Shown piece after piece: positions 43,876-53,998 of a stretch of 64,000 nt of DNA; the stretch's first letter is position 1, and every line of letters begins with the position of its first letter. Position numbers and translations under genes: made by a program. The notes beneath the pieces were generated by a model. The model ran no database searches. It was not told the DNA's origin and worked only from the letters and a program-made list of their open reading frames with translations. Origin of the DNA: Burkholderia thailandensis E264 (lineage in GTDB: Bacteria; Pseudomonadota; Gammaproteobacteria; Burkholderiales; Burkholderiaceae); NCBI RefSeq assembly GCF_000012365.1, contig NC_007651.1, forward strand, positions 1,240,001 through 1,304,000, in the 5' to 3' direction.

Positions 43876-45171
43876 TCACGCGCCGGGCGCACGCCCTCCG
43901 CGCGGCGTGCGCGGCTTGAATAGCTTGACCGTGCGCACGCCCTGATCCTCGGTGCGCATCACTTCGATCATCACGTCGCCGATCTTCAGGCAGACGTCGT
44001 CCTCGGGAATTTCCTCGAGCTCTTCGAGGATCAGGCCGTTGAGCGTCTTGGGCCCGTTGGTCGGCAGGCCGAGGTGCAGCCAGCGGTTCAACTCGCGCAG
44101 CGGCATGCTGGCCGCGACGATGCATTCGCCGTTCGCGTCCCAGCCGCTTTTCGAGTTCTCGCTGCGCGGCATCGTCGTCGTGAATTCGCCGATCAGTTCC
44201 TCGATGATGTCCTCCGGCGTGACGAGCCCCTCCAGCTCGCCGTACTCGTTGACGACGAGCGCGGTGCGGTGCCGGCTCTCCTGGAAGTACTGCAACTGCT
44301 GGAACACCGGCGTGCCGGCCGGCACGTAGTACGGTTCCGCAAGCAGCTCGCGCAGCGTCTCGCGGTCGAACTCCTGGTTGTGGAACGCGGCGAGCGTCTT
44401 GCGCACGTGCAGCACGCCGAGCACGCGGTCGATGTCGCCCTCGTAGACGACGAGTCGATTGTGATAGCAGGTCTCGAGCTGGTGCAGCACGTCGTCGAGC
44501 GGCGCGAGGATGTTGAGCGCTTCGATCTGGCGGCGCGGAATCATTACGTCGTCGACAGTGATGTTCTCGAGATCGAACAGGTTGAGCAGGATGCTGCGGT
44601 GCTTGGTCGGCATGAAGCTGCCGGATTCGAGCACGAGCGAGCGCAGTTCCTCGGTCGACAGCCGCTGGTCGCGGCCCGCCTTCGTATTGATTCGCAACGC
44701 GGCGAGGATCGCCCCCGACAGCGTGTTGACGAACCACACGACGGGCATCATCACGCGCATCAGCGGCGCGATCACGACGCTCGCCGACAATGCGATCCGC
44801 TCCGGGTACGTCGCGCCGACGATCTTCGGCGTGATTTCCGCGAACACGATGATCAGGAACGCGACGATGCCGGTCGCGATCGACAGCACGAAGTTGTCGT
44901 GGCCGAACGTGTGCAGCGCGATCGACGTCGTCAGTACCGGGATGATCGTGTTGAACAGGTTGTTGCCGATCAGGATCACGCTCAGCAACTGGTCGGTTCG
45001 CGCGAGGAGGCGCTGGGTCGTTCTTGCGCCGAGCGCGCCGCGGGCCGCGAGATGTTTGAGCCGATGGCGGTTGAGCGCCATCATCGCGGTTTCAGAAATG
45101 GAGAAGAAGCTGGAGCAGAGGAGAAGCAGAAAGACGGCGCCGATTTGCGCCCATAAGGGAATTTGGTCCAC
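43876..45171 (-). CDS. CorC/HlyC-family membrane protein with CBS domains
   Basis: The 431-residue protein has a DUF21 (CNNM) transmembrane domain at about 4-190 with three or four helices (first at 4-25) and family segments SFFSISETAMMALNRHRL and GNNLFNTIIP. A pair of CBS domains follows at about 205-330 (DVMIPRRQIEALN, LVVNEYGELEGLVTPEDIIEELIG). A CorC_HlyC domain closes the protein at about 345-425. Homologues (YfjD, CorB) are linked to magnesium/cobalt efflux or resistance; the transported ion is not certain. It lies upstream of pilB on the same strand, 106 bp away. Confidence 0.9.
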   Translation of the reverse strand: MDQIPLWAQIGAVFLLLLCSSFFSISETAMMALNRHRLKHLAARGALGARTTQRLLARTDQLLSVILIGNNLFNTIIPVLTTSIALHTFGHDNFVLSIATGIVAFLIIVFAEITPKIVGATYPERIALSASVVIAPLMRVMMPVVWFVNTLSGAILAALRINTKAGRDQRLSTEELRSLVLESGSFMPTKHRSILLNLFDLENITVDDVMIPRRQIEALNILAPLDDVLHQLETCYHNRLVVYEGDIDRVLGVLHVRKTLAAFHNQEFDRETLRELLAEPYYVPAGTPVFQQLQYFQESRHRTALVVNEYGELEGLVTPEDIIEELIGEFTTTMPRSENSKSGWDANGECIVAASMPLRELNRWLHLGLPTNGPKTLNGLILEELEEIPEDDVCLKIGDVMIEVMRTEDQGVRTVKLFKPRTPRGGRAPGA

Positions 45172-45272
45172 GCGTCGCAGAGTCGGTGAATGACAGGAAT
45201 GGAAAAGACTATAGCAGAGGGGGGCGGCCGGTTCGCGTACGGCGCTGCATTGTCCGCGCAGCGCCGCCGCGC

Positions 45273-45305
45273 AAAAAAAAACCGCGCATCGTGTGCGCGG
45301 TTTTT
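45273..45305 (-). terminator. Terminator after tRNA-Pro
   Basis: ACCGCGCA (45281-45288) and TGCGCGGT (45294-45301) pair across a 5-base loop. Read on the minus strand it is followed by nine T, directly downstream of the tRNA. Confidence 0.85.
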
Positions 45306-45313
45306 AGCAAATC

Positions 45314-45390
45314 TGGTCGGGGTGAGAGGATTCGAACCTCCGGCCTCTACGTCCCGAACGTAGCGCTCTACCAGGCTAAGCTACACCCCG
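45314..45390 (-). tRNA. tRNA-Pro (anticodon CGG)
   Basis: The 77-base minus-strand sequence folds as a full cloverleaf: acceptor CGGGGTG with CACCCCG, anticodon stem CTACG/CGTAG enclosing TTCGGGA (anticodon CGG, reading CCG), T-arm with GGTTCGAATCC, and an encoded CCA at 45316-45314. CCG is the most used proline codon in this GC-rich genome. It is a lone tRNA between ispB and the CorC-family gene, with its own terminator. Confidence 0.96.
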
Positions 45391-45431
45391 ATTTGAACTC
45401 GATTCGTACTGATTCGTCGCTTCGGTCTAGA

Positions 45432-46430
45432 TCAAGACTGGCGTGACGTCGAGTAAAAACATAATTCTAGCAGGCTCTCTTTGAAAATGGAAGGGGGGAA
45501 CGAGGAAATTGCTGCTGCGGCCGCTTGAGCCTCCTGGCGAGCGCATTCGAGCGTATGGTCGAGCGCGCCCGAGCGCGTGATCGCGTCGAAGATCGTGTCG
45601 AAGCGATCGGTGCCGCCGTGCTCGATCGCTTCGCGGGCAAGCGTCGACTGCTCGGGCGTGCCGCGTTCGATCAGATAGATGAGCGGCAGCGTCGGCTTGC
45701 CTTCGCGCAAATCGTCGCCGGCGTTCTTGCCCATCGCTTCGGCGGTGCCCGCATAGTCGAGCCAGTCGTCCATGATCTGGAACGCGGTGCCGATGCGGCG
45801 GCCATACTCGGCGGCGGCGGCTTCCGTCGGCGCGTCGGCGCCCGCGAGCACCGCGCCGAGCCGCGCGGCGGCCTCGAACAGCTTCGCCGTCTTGTAGCGG
45901 ATCACCTGCATGTAGCGGGCTTCGTCGACGTCGGCATCGTGCATGTTCAAGAGTTGCAGCACTTCGCCTTCGGAGATGATCGTCGTCGCCTCGGACAGGA
46001 TCTCCATCACGCGCATCTTGCCGACGCCCACCATCATCTCGAACGAGCGCGAGTAAAGGTAATCGCCGACGAGCACGCTCGCCGCATTGCCGAACAGCGC
46101 GTTCGCGGTCTTGCGGCCGCGCCGCAGCTCGGATTCGTCGACGACGTCGTCGTGCAGCAGCGTCGCCGTATGGATGAATTCGACGACGGCCGCGAGCACG
46201 TGCTTCTGGCTCGTGTGTTCGCCGAGCGCGCCCGCGACGAGCAGGAGAAGCGCCGGCCGCAGCCGCTTGCCGCCCGCGCCGATGATGTACTCGGCGATCT
46301 GATTGATCAGCAGCACGTCGGACGCGAGGCTTTGCCGGATGACGCGATTCACCTGCTCCATGTCGCTTGCGATCGGGGTGAGCAGGTGGGCGGCGCTGAG
46401 GGAGGGGGAGGCAGTCGACGACATGATCAT
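45432..46430 (-). CDS. ispB: Octaprenyl diphosphate synthase
   Basis: The 332-residue trans-prenyltransferase extends farnesyl diphosphate with isopentenyl diphosphate to the C40 ubiquinone side chain. The first aspartate-rich motif DDVVD lies at 94-98 and the second DDWLD at 221-225. GGKRLRP (about 53-59) binds the allylic/IPP phosphates. It serves the same pathway as coq7 in this window. The start could also be the ATG two codons later (MSSTASPS). It is divergent from rplU, as in many proteobacteria. Confidence 0.95.
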   Translation of the reverse strand: MIMSSTASPSLSAAHLLTPIASDMEQVNRVIRQSLASDVLLINQIAEYIIGAGGKRLRPALLLLVAGALGEHTSQKHVLAAVVEFIHTATLLHDDVVDESELRRGRKTANALFGNAASVLVGDYLYSRSFEMMVGVGKMRVMEILSEATTIISEGEVLQLLNMHDADVDEARYMQVIRYKTAKLFEAAARLGAVLAGADAPTEAAAAEYGRRIGTAFQIMDDWLDYAGTAEAMGKNAGDDLREGKPTLPLIYLIERGTPEQSTLAREAIEHGGTDRFDTIFDAITRSGALDHTLECARQEAQAAAAAISSFPPSIFKESLLELCFYSTSRQS

Positions 46431-46562
46431 GGAAATGGGTAGTGCCGCGGATTATAAGGCGAATCGCCGTCGAGCCGGGCTGTCGTGCGACGTCATCGCG
46501 CGTTTTTCGGCCGTTCGGCCGATGTCCGCGCCACGGTCGGGCGCGGCAGACGCGGGTGCGCT

Positions 46563-46591
46563 TTGACTGAAGTGCTAACTCTATGTATAAT
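46563..46591 (+). promoter_or_regulatory. Sigma-70 promoter of rplU-rpmA
   Basis: TTGACT (46563-46568) and a perfect TATAAT (46586-46591) are separated by exactly 17 bp, the best promoter-like sequence noticed in the window. It lies 55 bp before the rplU start, so transcription should begin near 46598. Confidence 0.85.
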
Positions 46592-46597
46592 CACGCG

Positions 46598-46622
46598 TTT
46601 TCCGCGCACGGTGCACGGAAAA
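46598..46622 (+). promoter_or_regulatory. Hairpin at the 5' end of the rplU mRNA
   Basis: TTTTCCG (46598-46604) pairs with CGGAAAA (46616-46622). Inside, GCA pairs with TGC around a CGG loop, with one mismatch between the two stems. The left arm starts at the predicted transcription start, so the mRNA would begin with this structure, 23 bases before the rplU ATG. Ribosomal protein operons often carry autoregulatory leaders, but this one matches no leader I recognise. Confidence 0.5.
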
Positions 46623-46645
46623 ATGGATCCAGAGTGAGGTTCTCA

Positions 46646-46957
46646 ATGTACGCGGTCATAAAAACCGGCGGCAAGCAGTACAAGGTTGCCGTTGGCGAAA
46701 AACTGAAAGTAGAACAGATACCGGCAGACATTGACGCAGAAATCACGCTCGACCAGGTTCTCGCAGTGGGCGAAGGCGAATCGATTCAGTTCGGTACGCC
46801 GCTGGTCAGTGGGGCTTCCGTCAAGGCTACCGTCGTATCTCACGGTCGTCATGCCAAGGTCACCATCTTCAAGATGCGTCGCCGGAAGCACTACCAAAAG
46901 CACGGCGGCCACCGCCAGAACTACACCGAGCTGCGCATCGACGCGATCAACGCGTAA
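46646..46957 (+). CDS. rplU: 50S ribosomal protein L21
   Basis: The 103-residue protein is of normal length for L21 and binds 23S rRNA. The family N-terminus [14 protein letters not shown] fixes the ATG at 46646, with GTGAGG upstream. [29 protein letters not shown] is the RNA-binding C-terminal part, with [17 protein letters not shown] as its core. It is co-transcribed with rpmA, 28 bp downstream. Confidence 0.98.
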
Positions 46958-46985
46958 GCGCCTCCCTCGGTAAAGGAGCAATCAG

Positions 46986-47249
46986 ATGGCACACAAAAAA
47001 GCAGGCGGCTCGTCCCGGAACGGCCGCGACTCCGAGTCGAAGCGTCTCGGCGTCAAGGTGTATGGCGGCCAGGCGATCAACGCGGGCGGCATCATCGTGC
47101 GTCAACGCGGCACGCGCATGCATGCGGGCGAAAACGTCGGCATGGGCAAGGACCACACGCTGTTCGCGCTGGTCGACGGCCACGTGAAGTTCACGACGAA
47201 GGGCGCGGCCAAGAAGCACACGGTCGTCGTCGTTCCGGCCGCTGCCTGA
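46986..47249 (+). CDS. rpmA: 50S ribosomal protein L27
   Basis: The 87-residue protein reaches into the peptidyl-transferase centre with its N-terminus. It begins [16 protein letters not shown], so, unlike Firmicutes L27, there is no N-terminal extension to be cleaved. [11 protein letters not shown] and [14 protein letters not shown] are family signatures. AAAGGAG lies 9 bases before the ATG. A strong terminator follows. Confidence 0.98.
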   Translation: MAHKKAGGSSRNGRDSESKRLGVKVYGGQAINAGGIIVRQRGTRMHAGENVGMGKDHTLFALVDGHVKFTTKGAAKKHTVVVVPAAA

Positions 47250-47278
47250 GTTCAGGCGCGACGGGCTTCGTAGCCAAG

Positions 47279-47314
47279 AAAAGGCCCCGCGGTAGCAGCG
47301 GGGCCTTTTTTATT
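47279..47314 (+). terminator. Rho-independent terminator after rpmA
   Basis: AAGGCCCCGC (47281-47290) pairs with GCGGGGCCTT (47298-47307) across a 7-base loop and is followed by TTTTATTTT. Confidence 0.92.
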
Positions 47315-47430
47315 TTGCGCGCGTCCTGCGCGCAGGCATTCGGCGCGCGCCTCGGCCGTTCGGCCGATTGGTCAAGCGAGGCGCCGCGCGGCACAATAGC
47401 GGGAATGGCAGCACATACTGGACGGAGTGA

Positions 47431-48552
<1,122 letters not shown>

Positions 48553-48636
48553 GCGCCGCGTCCATCGCGAATGGCGCCGGGCGACTCGCCCGGCGTACGA
48601 GATTCAATCGCGCATCACTCAAGGAGACAGCGTACG

Positions 48637-49755
48637 ATGCGTTCGATCATCGCCGATTCGAAGCGCTTGGTAGTGAAAGTCGGCTCGAGCCTCGTCACCA
48701 ACGATGGCCGCGGGCTCGATCATGACGCCATCGGCCGATGGGCTGCCCAGATCGCCGCGCTGCGCAACGAGGGCAAGGAAGTGGTGCTTGTCAGCTCGGG
48801 GGCGATCGCGGAAGGAATGCAGCGCCTGGGCTGGAGCAGGCGGCCGCGCGAGATCGACGAGCTGCAGGCTGCCGCGGCGGTCGGGCAAATGGGGCTCGCG
48901 CAGGTGTATGAAAGCCGTTTTGCCGAGCACGGAATCCGCACCGCGCAGATTCTCCTCACGCACGCCGATCTTGCTGACCGCGAACGCTACCTGAACGCGC
49001 GCTCGACGCTTCTCACGCTGCTGCGGCTCGGCGTCGTGCCGATCATCAACGAGAACGACACCGTCGTCACCGACGAAATCAAGTTCGGCGACAACGACAC
49101 GCTAGGCGCGCTCGTCGCGAACCTGATCGAAGGTGACGCGCTCATTATCCTGACCGATCAGCAGGGGCTTTTCACGGCCGATCCGCGCAAGGACCCGGGC
49201 GCGACGCTCGTTGCCGAGGCAAGCGCCGGGGCGCCGGAGCTCGAAGCGATGGCGGGCGGCGCGGGCTCGAGCATCGGCCGCGGCGGCATGCTGACGAAGA
49301 TTCTCGCGGCGAAGCGCGCTGCGCACAGCGGCGCGAACACGGTGATCGCGAGCGGTCGCGAGCGCGACGTGCTCTTGCGGCTCGCGTCCGGCGAGGCGAT
49401 CGGCACGCAACTGATCGCGCGTACCGCTCGGATGGCGGCGCGCAAGCAGTGGATGGCGGATCACCTGCAGGTGCGCGGCCACGTCGTTATCGATGCGGGC
49501 GCGGTCGACAAGCTGACGGCAGGCGGCAAGAGCCTGTTGCCGATCGGCGTCGTCGCCGTGCAGGGCGTGTTCGCGCGTGGCGAAGTGATTGCGTGCGTCA
49601 ATGATGCAGGCCGCGAAGTCGCGCGCGGGATCACCAATTACAGCAGCGCCGAAGCGAAGCTGATCCAGCGCAAGCCGAGCGGCGAAATCGAAGCGGTGCT
49701 CGGCTACATGCTCGAGCCTGAACTGATCCATCGGGACAATCTCGTGCTCGTCTGA
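48637..49755 (+). CDS. proB: Glutamate 5-kinase
   Basis: The 372-residue enzyme phosphorylates glutamate in the first step of proline synthesis and is feedback-inhibited by proline in its family. The amino-acid kinase domain occupies about 1-260 ([49 protein letters not shown]). A PUA domain follows at about 280-355. AAGGAG lies upstream of the ATG at 48637, which gives [18 protein letters not shown]. It stands 84 bp after obgE and may share its transcript. Confidence 0.95.
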   Translation: MRSIIADSKRLVVKVGSSLVTNDGRGLDHDAIGRWAAQIAALRNEGKEVVLVSSGAIAEGMQRLGWSRRPREIDELQAAAAVGQMGLAQVYESRFAEHGIRTAQILLTHADLADRERYLNARSTLLTLLRLGVVPIINENDTVVTDEIKFGDNDTLGALVANLIEGDALIILTDQQGLFTADPRKDPGATLVAEASAGAPELEAMAGGAGSSIGRGGMLTKILAAKRAAHSGANTVIASGRERDVLLRLASGEAIGTQLIARTARMAARKQWMADHLQVRGHVVIDAGAVDKLTAGGKSLLPIGVVAVQGVFARGEVIACVNDAGREVARGITNYSSAEAKLIQRKPSGEIEAVLGYMLEPELIHRDNLVLV

Positions 49756-49879
49756 CGGCGGCGTGCCGCGTTGCGCCCCGGCCGGTGCGGCGGCGAATGG
49801 CAAAATACCCGCAGGCTTTTGCCATTCGCCATCCTGCCGCGCCGCGGCTTCTTGGCGGTCAGTCTCGGCGCGCTCGCGC

Positions 49880-49909
49880 ATGTCTACGCGTATCGACGCG
49901 CGTAGACAT
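49880..49909. repeat. Perfect 11-bp inverted repeat between proB and the CNP1-like gene
   Basis: ATGTCTACGCG (49880-49890) and CGCGTAGACAT (49899-49909) pair completely around an 8-base loop. The flanking genes converge, so it may end transcripts from both sides. No T tract is present on either strand, so it is not a standard intrinsic terminator. Confidence 0.6.
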
Positions 49910-49961
49910 TTCGCACCCGCCGGCGTGCTGCGCAGGCGACGGCGCAGCGCGCCGCACCCGA

Positions 49962-50519
49962 TCAGCGGATCTGATTGAGTTGCGTTCGGTTGTAGCGGAT
50001 GTTCTCGATGATCGTCGGACGCTTGGCCGCCGGCATCTTGTTCGCGCAGAAGAAGTCCTGATAGAGCGCCGCGTGGTACGCATTCAGCTCGCCGTTCTCG
50101 ATCCGCTGCCAGTCGGTCTCGATCGTGCGGTCCCAGCCGTCGTGGTCGGCGTTCAGGCCCGCGTACTGGCGCCATTCGTAGGTGTCGCAGCGAATGCCTT
50201 CGTAATTGACGTTGCGCGCGCCCGCCGGACTCGTCACGACGACGATGTAGCGAACGACGCCGTCCGTGCCGACGTCGAGTGACTTCGAATCGACGAAGAA
50301 CTTGAGCGGCGTGTTTTGCGATACGTTGAACGGCAGCAGATCGCTCGTTTGCGGCAGCGGCGGCAGCTTCTCGACCTTGTTTTCAGTCCACTGCGGCTGA
50401 CGGTCGAGCAGGTAGACGAACTCGCTGTCGTCCTTGTTGGACGGGGTGTTCGAATGTGCGCAGCCGGCCAGCGCGGCGGCCGCGGCAATCGACGCGGCGG
50501 CAAGAGCAATCGCTTTCAA
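49962..50519 (-). CDS. CNP1-like lipoprotein
   Basis: The 185-residue protein has a lipoprotein signal peptide ending in the lipobox LAGC, with Cys20 to be lipidated. The mature part resembles the CNP1-like family of betaproteobacteria: FVYLLDRQPQWTENKVEKLPPLP, LKFFVDSKSLDVG, VVVTSPAGARNVNYEGIRC. Function is unknown. A TTG at 50519 is chosen as start because it has GAGG about 8 bases upstream and gives a compact signal peptide. An ATG 30 bp upstream lies inside the rppH terminator hairpin and is unlikely to be used. Confidence 0.82.
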   Translation of the reverse strand: MKAIALAAASIAAAAALAGCAHSNTPSNKDDSEFVYLLDRQPQWTENKVEKLPPLPQTSDLLPFNVSQNTPLKFFVDSKSLDVGTDGVVRYIVVVTSPAGARNVNYEGIRCDTYEWRQYAGLNADHDGWDRTIETDWQRIENGELNAYHAALYQDFFCANKMPAAKRPTIIENIRYNRTQLNQIR

Positions 50520-50533
50520 TATGGGTGCCTCGT

Positions 50534-50565
50534 AAAAAAGGCGCGGCATCCTTCAATGCCGCGCC
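50534..50565 (-). terminator. Rho-independent terminator after rppH
   Basis: On the minus strand GGCGCGGCAT pairs with ATGCCGCGCC across a 6-base loop and is followed by six T (50539-50534). It lies 39 bp beyond the rppH stop and just before the CNP1-like gene. Confidence 0.9.
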
Positions 50566-50604
50566 CGGTCATGCGTTTTCATTCCCGTCGAACGTGCCTG
50601 CGCG

Positions 50605-51255
50605 TCAGTCGCGCAGAATCAGGCGGGGAGGGATTTCGTCGAGCGTGCTCGCGCCCGGCTCGACTTCCGAACAGACCGCCGACGCATCGATCACGGCCGG
50701 TGTCTCCGATGCCGCGTGCCCGTTCGAGACGCGCGGATAGCGCGGCGCGCGCGGACCGCGCGACTTGTCGGTGCGCTGCGCCGGGCGGCGCAGGAAACGC
50801 GACAGTTCGGTCAACGCCAACTGATACACATCCCGCTTGAACTCGATCACCGCGTCGAGTGGCACCCAGTATTCGTTCCAGCGCCACGCGTCGAACTCCG
50901 GATGGTCCGTCGCCCGCAGGCAGATGTCGCAATCGCGGCCGACCATGCGCAGCAGGAACCAGATCTGCTTCTGGCCGCGATAATGGCCGCGCACTTCGCG
51001 CTTGATGAACTTGTCTGGCACCTCATAACGCAACCAGTCGCGAGTGCGGCCGATGATCTTGACGTGTTCCGGCAGCAGCCCGGTTTCCTCGTGCAGTTCC
51101 CTGTACATCGCCTGCATCGGGGTCTCGCCGTACTTGATGCCCCCTTGCGGAAACTGCCAGGAATGCTCGCGGAGCCGCTTGCCCCAAAACACCTCGTTGT
51201 GCGCGTTCAAGAGGATGATGCCGACGTTCGGGCGAAAGCCTTCACGATCCAGCAT
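50605..51255 (-). CDS. rppH: RNA pyrophosphohydrolase RppH
   Basis: The 216-residue Nudix enzyme removes pyrophosphate from mRNA 5' ends and starts RNase E decay. The Nudix box begins GGIKYGETP at 38 and continues through REL and HEETGL to about 60. WQFPQGG and [11 protein letters not shown] are RppH signatures. The catalytic domain ends near 160; about 55 further residues are low-complexity and specific to this lineage. It is divergent from proS. Confidence 0.95.
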   Translation of the reverse strand: MLDREGFRPNVGIILLNAHNEVFWGKRLREHSWQFPQGGIKYGETPMQAMYRELHEETGLLPEHVKIIGRTRDWLRYEVPDKFIKREVRGHYRGQKQIWFLLRMVGRDCDICLRATDHPEFDAWRWNEYWVPLDAVIEFKRDVYQLALTELSRFLRRPAQRTDKSRGPRAPRYPRVSNGHAASETPAVIDASAVCSEVEPGASTLDEIPPRLILRD

Positions 51256-51288
51256 ACAACCACCTTCGAATCCTTTAAAATTGCTTTG

Positions 51289-51294
51289 ATTATA
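51289..51294 (-). promoter_or_regulatory. Candidate -10 element of the rppH promoter
   Basis: On the minus strand a perfect TATAAT lies 34 bp before the rppH ATG. No good -35 hexamer is seen at standard spacing. Confidence 0.4.
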
Positions 51295-51473
51295 AACAGA
51301 TAACGGGCGTTGCGCACCGGAACGGAGCGAATCCGGGCGGGGCGCGTCAACTACACTGTCCCCGATTTGTCTGGTATGTCATCTGCGCCGCATACTGCCG
51401 GGCGCAGCCGTTAATTCACCTTTAGACTTTTTTCGGGCGGCCCGCGTTGGCCGCTGCTCATGGAACCGTTCGC

Positions 51474-53210
51474 ATGAAAGCCTCCCGTTTCTTTATCGGC
51501 ACCCTGAAGGAAGCACCCGCCGACGCCGAGATCGTCAGCCACAAGCTGATGGTGCGAGCCGGCATGATCCGTCGCGTCGCCGGCGGCATCTATAACTATC
51601 TGCCGGTCGGCTTGCGCTCGATTCGCAAGGTCGAGGCGATCGTGCGCGAGGAGATGAACCGGGCGGGCGCGATCGAGCTGCTGATGCCCGCCGTGCAGCC
51701 CGCCGAGCTGTGGCAGGAATCGGGGCGCTGGGAGCAGTATGGTCCCGAGCTGCTGCGCTTCAAGGACCGCAAGCAGAACGAATTCGTGATCGGGCCGACG
51801 CACGAAGAAGTCGTCACGGATATCGCGCGCAACCAGATCAAGAGCTACCGGCAGATGCCGGTGAACTTCTATCAGATCCAGACGAAGTTCCGCGACGAGA
51901 TTCGTCCGCGCTTCGGCGTGATGCGCGGCCGCGAGTTCATCATGAAGGACGCGTATTCGTTCGACAAGGATCACGAAAGCCTCAAGGAGTCGTACAAGAA
52001 GATGTACGACGCGTACGTGCGGATCTTCACGCGGATCGGTCTCGAGTTCCGTCCGGTCGCGGCCGACAACGGCTCGATCGGCGGCAGCGGCTCGCACGAG
52101 TTTCACGTGATCGCCGATACCGGCGAGGACGCGATCGCCTATTGCCCGACATCCGACTTCGCGGCGAACGTCGAGGCGGCCGAGGCGCTGCCGCTGCTCG
52201 CGAGCCGCGCGGCGCCCGCCGAGGCGATGCAAAAGGTCGCGACGCCCGGCAAGGCGAAGTGCGAGGCGGTTGCCGAGCTGATGGGCATTCCGCTCGAACG
52301 CACGATCAAGTCGATCGTGCTCGCGACCGACAACGAAGGCGCCGAGCCGACGGTCTGGCTGCTGATGCTGCGCGGCGACCATGACCTGAACGAGATCAAG
52401 ACGGCGAAGCTGCCGGGCTTGGCCGGCTATCGCTTCGCGACCGAGGCGGAAATCGTCGAGTGGTTCGGCACGCCGCCCGGCTATCTCGGCCCGATCGGCA
52501 CGAAGAAGCCGGTGCGCGTGGTGGCTGATCGCACGGTTGCGAACATGAGCGATTTCGTCGTCGGCGCGAACGAGGTCGATTACCACATCGCCGGCGTGAA
52601 CTGGGGCCGCGATCTGCCGGAGCCCGTGATCGCCGACATTCGCAACGTGAAGGCGGGCGACCCGTCGCCGGACGGCAAGGGCGTGCTCGACATCTGCCGC
52701 GGCATCGAAGTCGGCCATGTGTTCCAACTCGGCACCAAGTACTCGGACGCGATGGGCGCGACGTTCATCGACGAATCGGGCAAGGCGCAGCCGATGGTGA
52801 TGGGCTGCTACGGGATCGGCGTCACGCGGATTCTCGGCGCGGCGATCGAGCAGAATTTCGACGACAAGGGCATCATTTGGCCCGAGGCGATCGCGCCGTT
52901 CGAGGTCGTGCTGTGCCCGATGGGCTACGACCGCAGCGACGCGGTGCGCGAAGCGGCCGACAAGCTCTATGCGGATCTCGCCGCCGCGGGCATCGACGTG
53001 ATCCTCGACGATCGCGGCGAGCGTCCGGGCGTGATGTTCGCGGATTGGGAGCTGATCGGCGTGCCGCACCGCCTCGTGATCGGCGAGCGCGGCCTGAAGG
53101 ACGGCAAGATCGAGTACCAGGGCCGCCGCGACGCCGAAGCGACGCTGCTGCCCGCCGATTCGGCCGCGACGGCGGTCGCTGAGAAGGTCCGCGCGGCGCT
53201 CGCCCGCTGA
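51474..53210 (+). CDS. proS: Prolyl-tRNA synthetase with editing domain
   Basis: The 578-residue bacterial-type class II synthetase charges tRNA-Pro. Motif 2 is in [20 protein letters not shown] (about 140-158), motif 1 around 75, and motif 3 is [18 protein letters not shown] near 443. An INS/YbaK-like editing insertion lies between about 230 and 385, which removes mischarged alanine. The C-terminal anticodon-binding domain holds [20 protein letters not shown]. The ATG at 51474 gives the family start [15 protein letters not shown]. Confidence 0.96.
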   Translation: MKASRFFIGTLKEAPADAEIVSHKLMVRAGMIRRVAGGIYNYLPVGLRSIRKVEAIVREEMNRAGAIELLMPAVQPAELWQESGRWEQYGPELLRFKDRKQNEFVIGPTHEEVVTDIARNQIKSYRQMPVNFYQIQTKFRDEIRPRFGVMRGREFIMKDAYSFDKDHESLKESYKKMYDAYVRIFTRIGLEFRPVAADNGSIGGSGSHEFHVIADTGEDAIAYCPTSDFAANVEAAEALPLLASRAAPAEAMQKVATPGKAKCEAVAELMGIPLERTIKSIVLATDNEGAEPTVWLLMLRGDHDLNEIKTAKLPGLAGYRFATEAEIVEWFGTPPGYLGPIGTKKPVRVVADRTVANMSDFVVGANEVDYHIAGVNWGRDLPEPVIADIRNVKAGDPSPDGKGVLDICRGIEVGHVFQLGTKYSDAMGATFIDESGKAQPMVMGCYGIGVTRILGAAIEQNFDDKGIIWPEAIAPFEVVLCPMGYDRSDAVREAADKLYADLAAAGIDVILDDRGERPGVMFADWELIGVPHRLVIGERGLKDGKIEYQGRRDAEATLLPADSAATAVAEKVRAALAR

Positions 53211-53241
53211 TCGCCGGCCGTCGACGAAGCGGAGTAGCGCG

Positions 53242-53844
53242 TTGGAGTCGAACTTCCTGTCGGCGACGGTGCTCCTCATCCTCATCACCGATCCGCTCGG
53301 CAACATCCCGCTCGTCATCGCGGCGCTGCGGGATGTGCCGCGCGAGCGGCGCGTGAAGGTGATCCTGCGCGAAGTCGCGATCGCGTTCGTGATCCTGCTG
53401 TTCTTCATGGTCGTCGGCGACCGCTTCCTGCGGATGATGAGCCTCACCGACCTGTCGCTGCGGATCGGCGGCGGGATCGTGTTGTTTCTGATCGCGCTGC
53501 GGATGATCTTTCCGCACCCGGACGGCGCGCTCGGCAACGATCCGCGCGCGGGCGGCGAGCCATTCATCGTGCCGCTCGCGATTCCGGCGCTCGCCGGACC
53601 CTCGGCGCTCGCGACGGTGATGCTGCTCACGTCGCAGGCGCCCGGCAAGACGCTCGAGTGGGCGGGCGCGCTGACCGTGACGATGCTCGTTTGCGCGATC
53701 ACGCTCGTGCTTGCCGAGCGGATTCAGCAGCGGCTCGGCGAGCGCACCGTGATCGCGTTCGAGCGGCTGATGGGGCTCGTGCTCGTCGCGATTTCCGTCG
53801 AAATGATGATGGCGGGCATCCGCGCGTTCGTTCACCAGTTGTGA
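53242..53844 (+). CDS. MarC/UPF0056 family integral membrane protein
   Basis: The 200-residue protein has six predicted transmembrane helices and belongs to the MarC family, whose transport role is unresolved. ITDPLGNIPLVIAAL and GGEPFIVPLAIPALAGPSALATVMLL are family signatures. A TTG at 53242 with GCGGAG upstream is the likely start, since it gives the conserved MESNFLSATVLLILITDP. It lies 31 bp after proS and is probably in the same transcript. It ends at a strong terminator. Confidence 0.87.
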   Translation: MESNFLSATVLLILITDPLGNIPLVIAALRDVPRERRVKVILREVAIAFVILLFFMVVGDRFLRMMSLTDLSLRIGGGIVLFLIALRMIFPHPDGALGNDPRAGGEPFIVPLAIPALAGPSALATVMLLTSQAPGKTLEWAGALTVTMLVCAITLVLAERIQQRLGERTVIAFERLMGLVLVAISVEMMMAGIRAFVHQL

Positions 53845-53920
53845 CCCGCCGCCAGGGTGGCCGGCCGACGCTGTGCGCCGCCGTCGGGCGCCCAGTCAGC
53901 CAGGAGGCGCCTGATAAAGA

Positions 53921-53956
53921 AAAGCGGCTCGCGCATGATGCGCGAGCCGCTTTCTT
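53921..53956. terminator. Bidirectional terminator between the marC-like gene and hpt
   Basis: AAAGCGGCTCGCGC (53921-53934) pairs with GCGCGAGCCGCTTT (53940-53953) over a 5-base loop. The genes on either side converge and both should end here. Confidence 0.88.
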
Positions 53957-53998
53957 GTTGCGTGCGCGAGGTAGCCGGGGCTGCCGCGCGGGGCGTCG

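Noticed and set aside
51411..53702. A 763-codon open frame antisense to proS
   Set aside because: Mirror of a clear prolyl-tRNA synthetase gene; no start signal and no domain.
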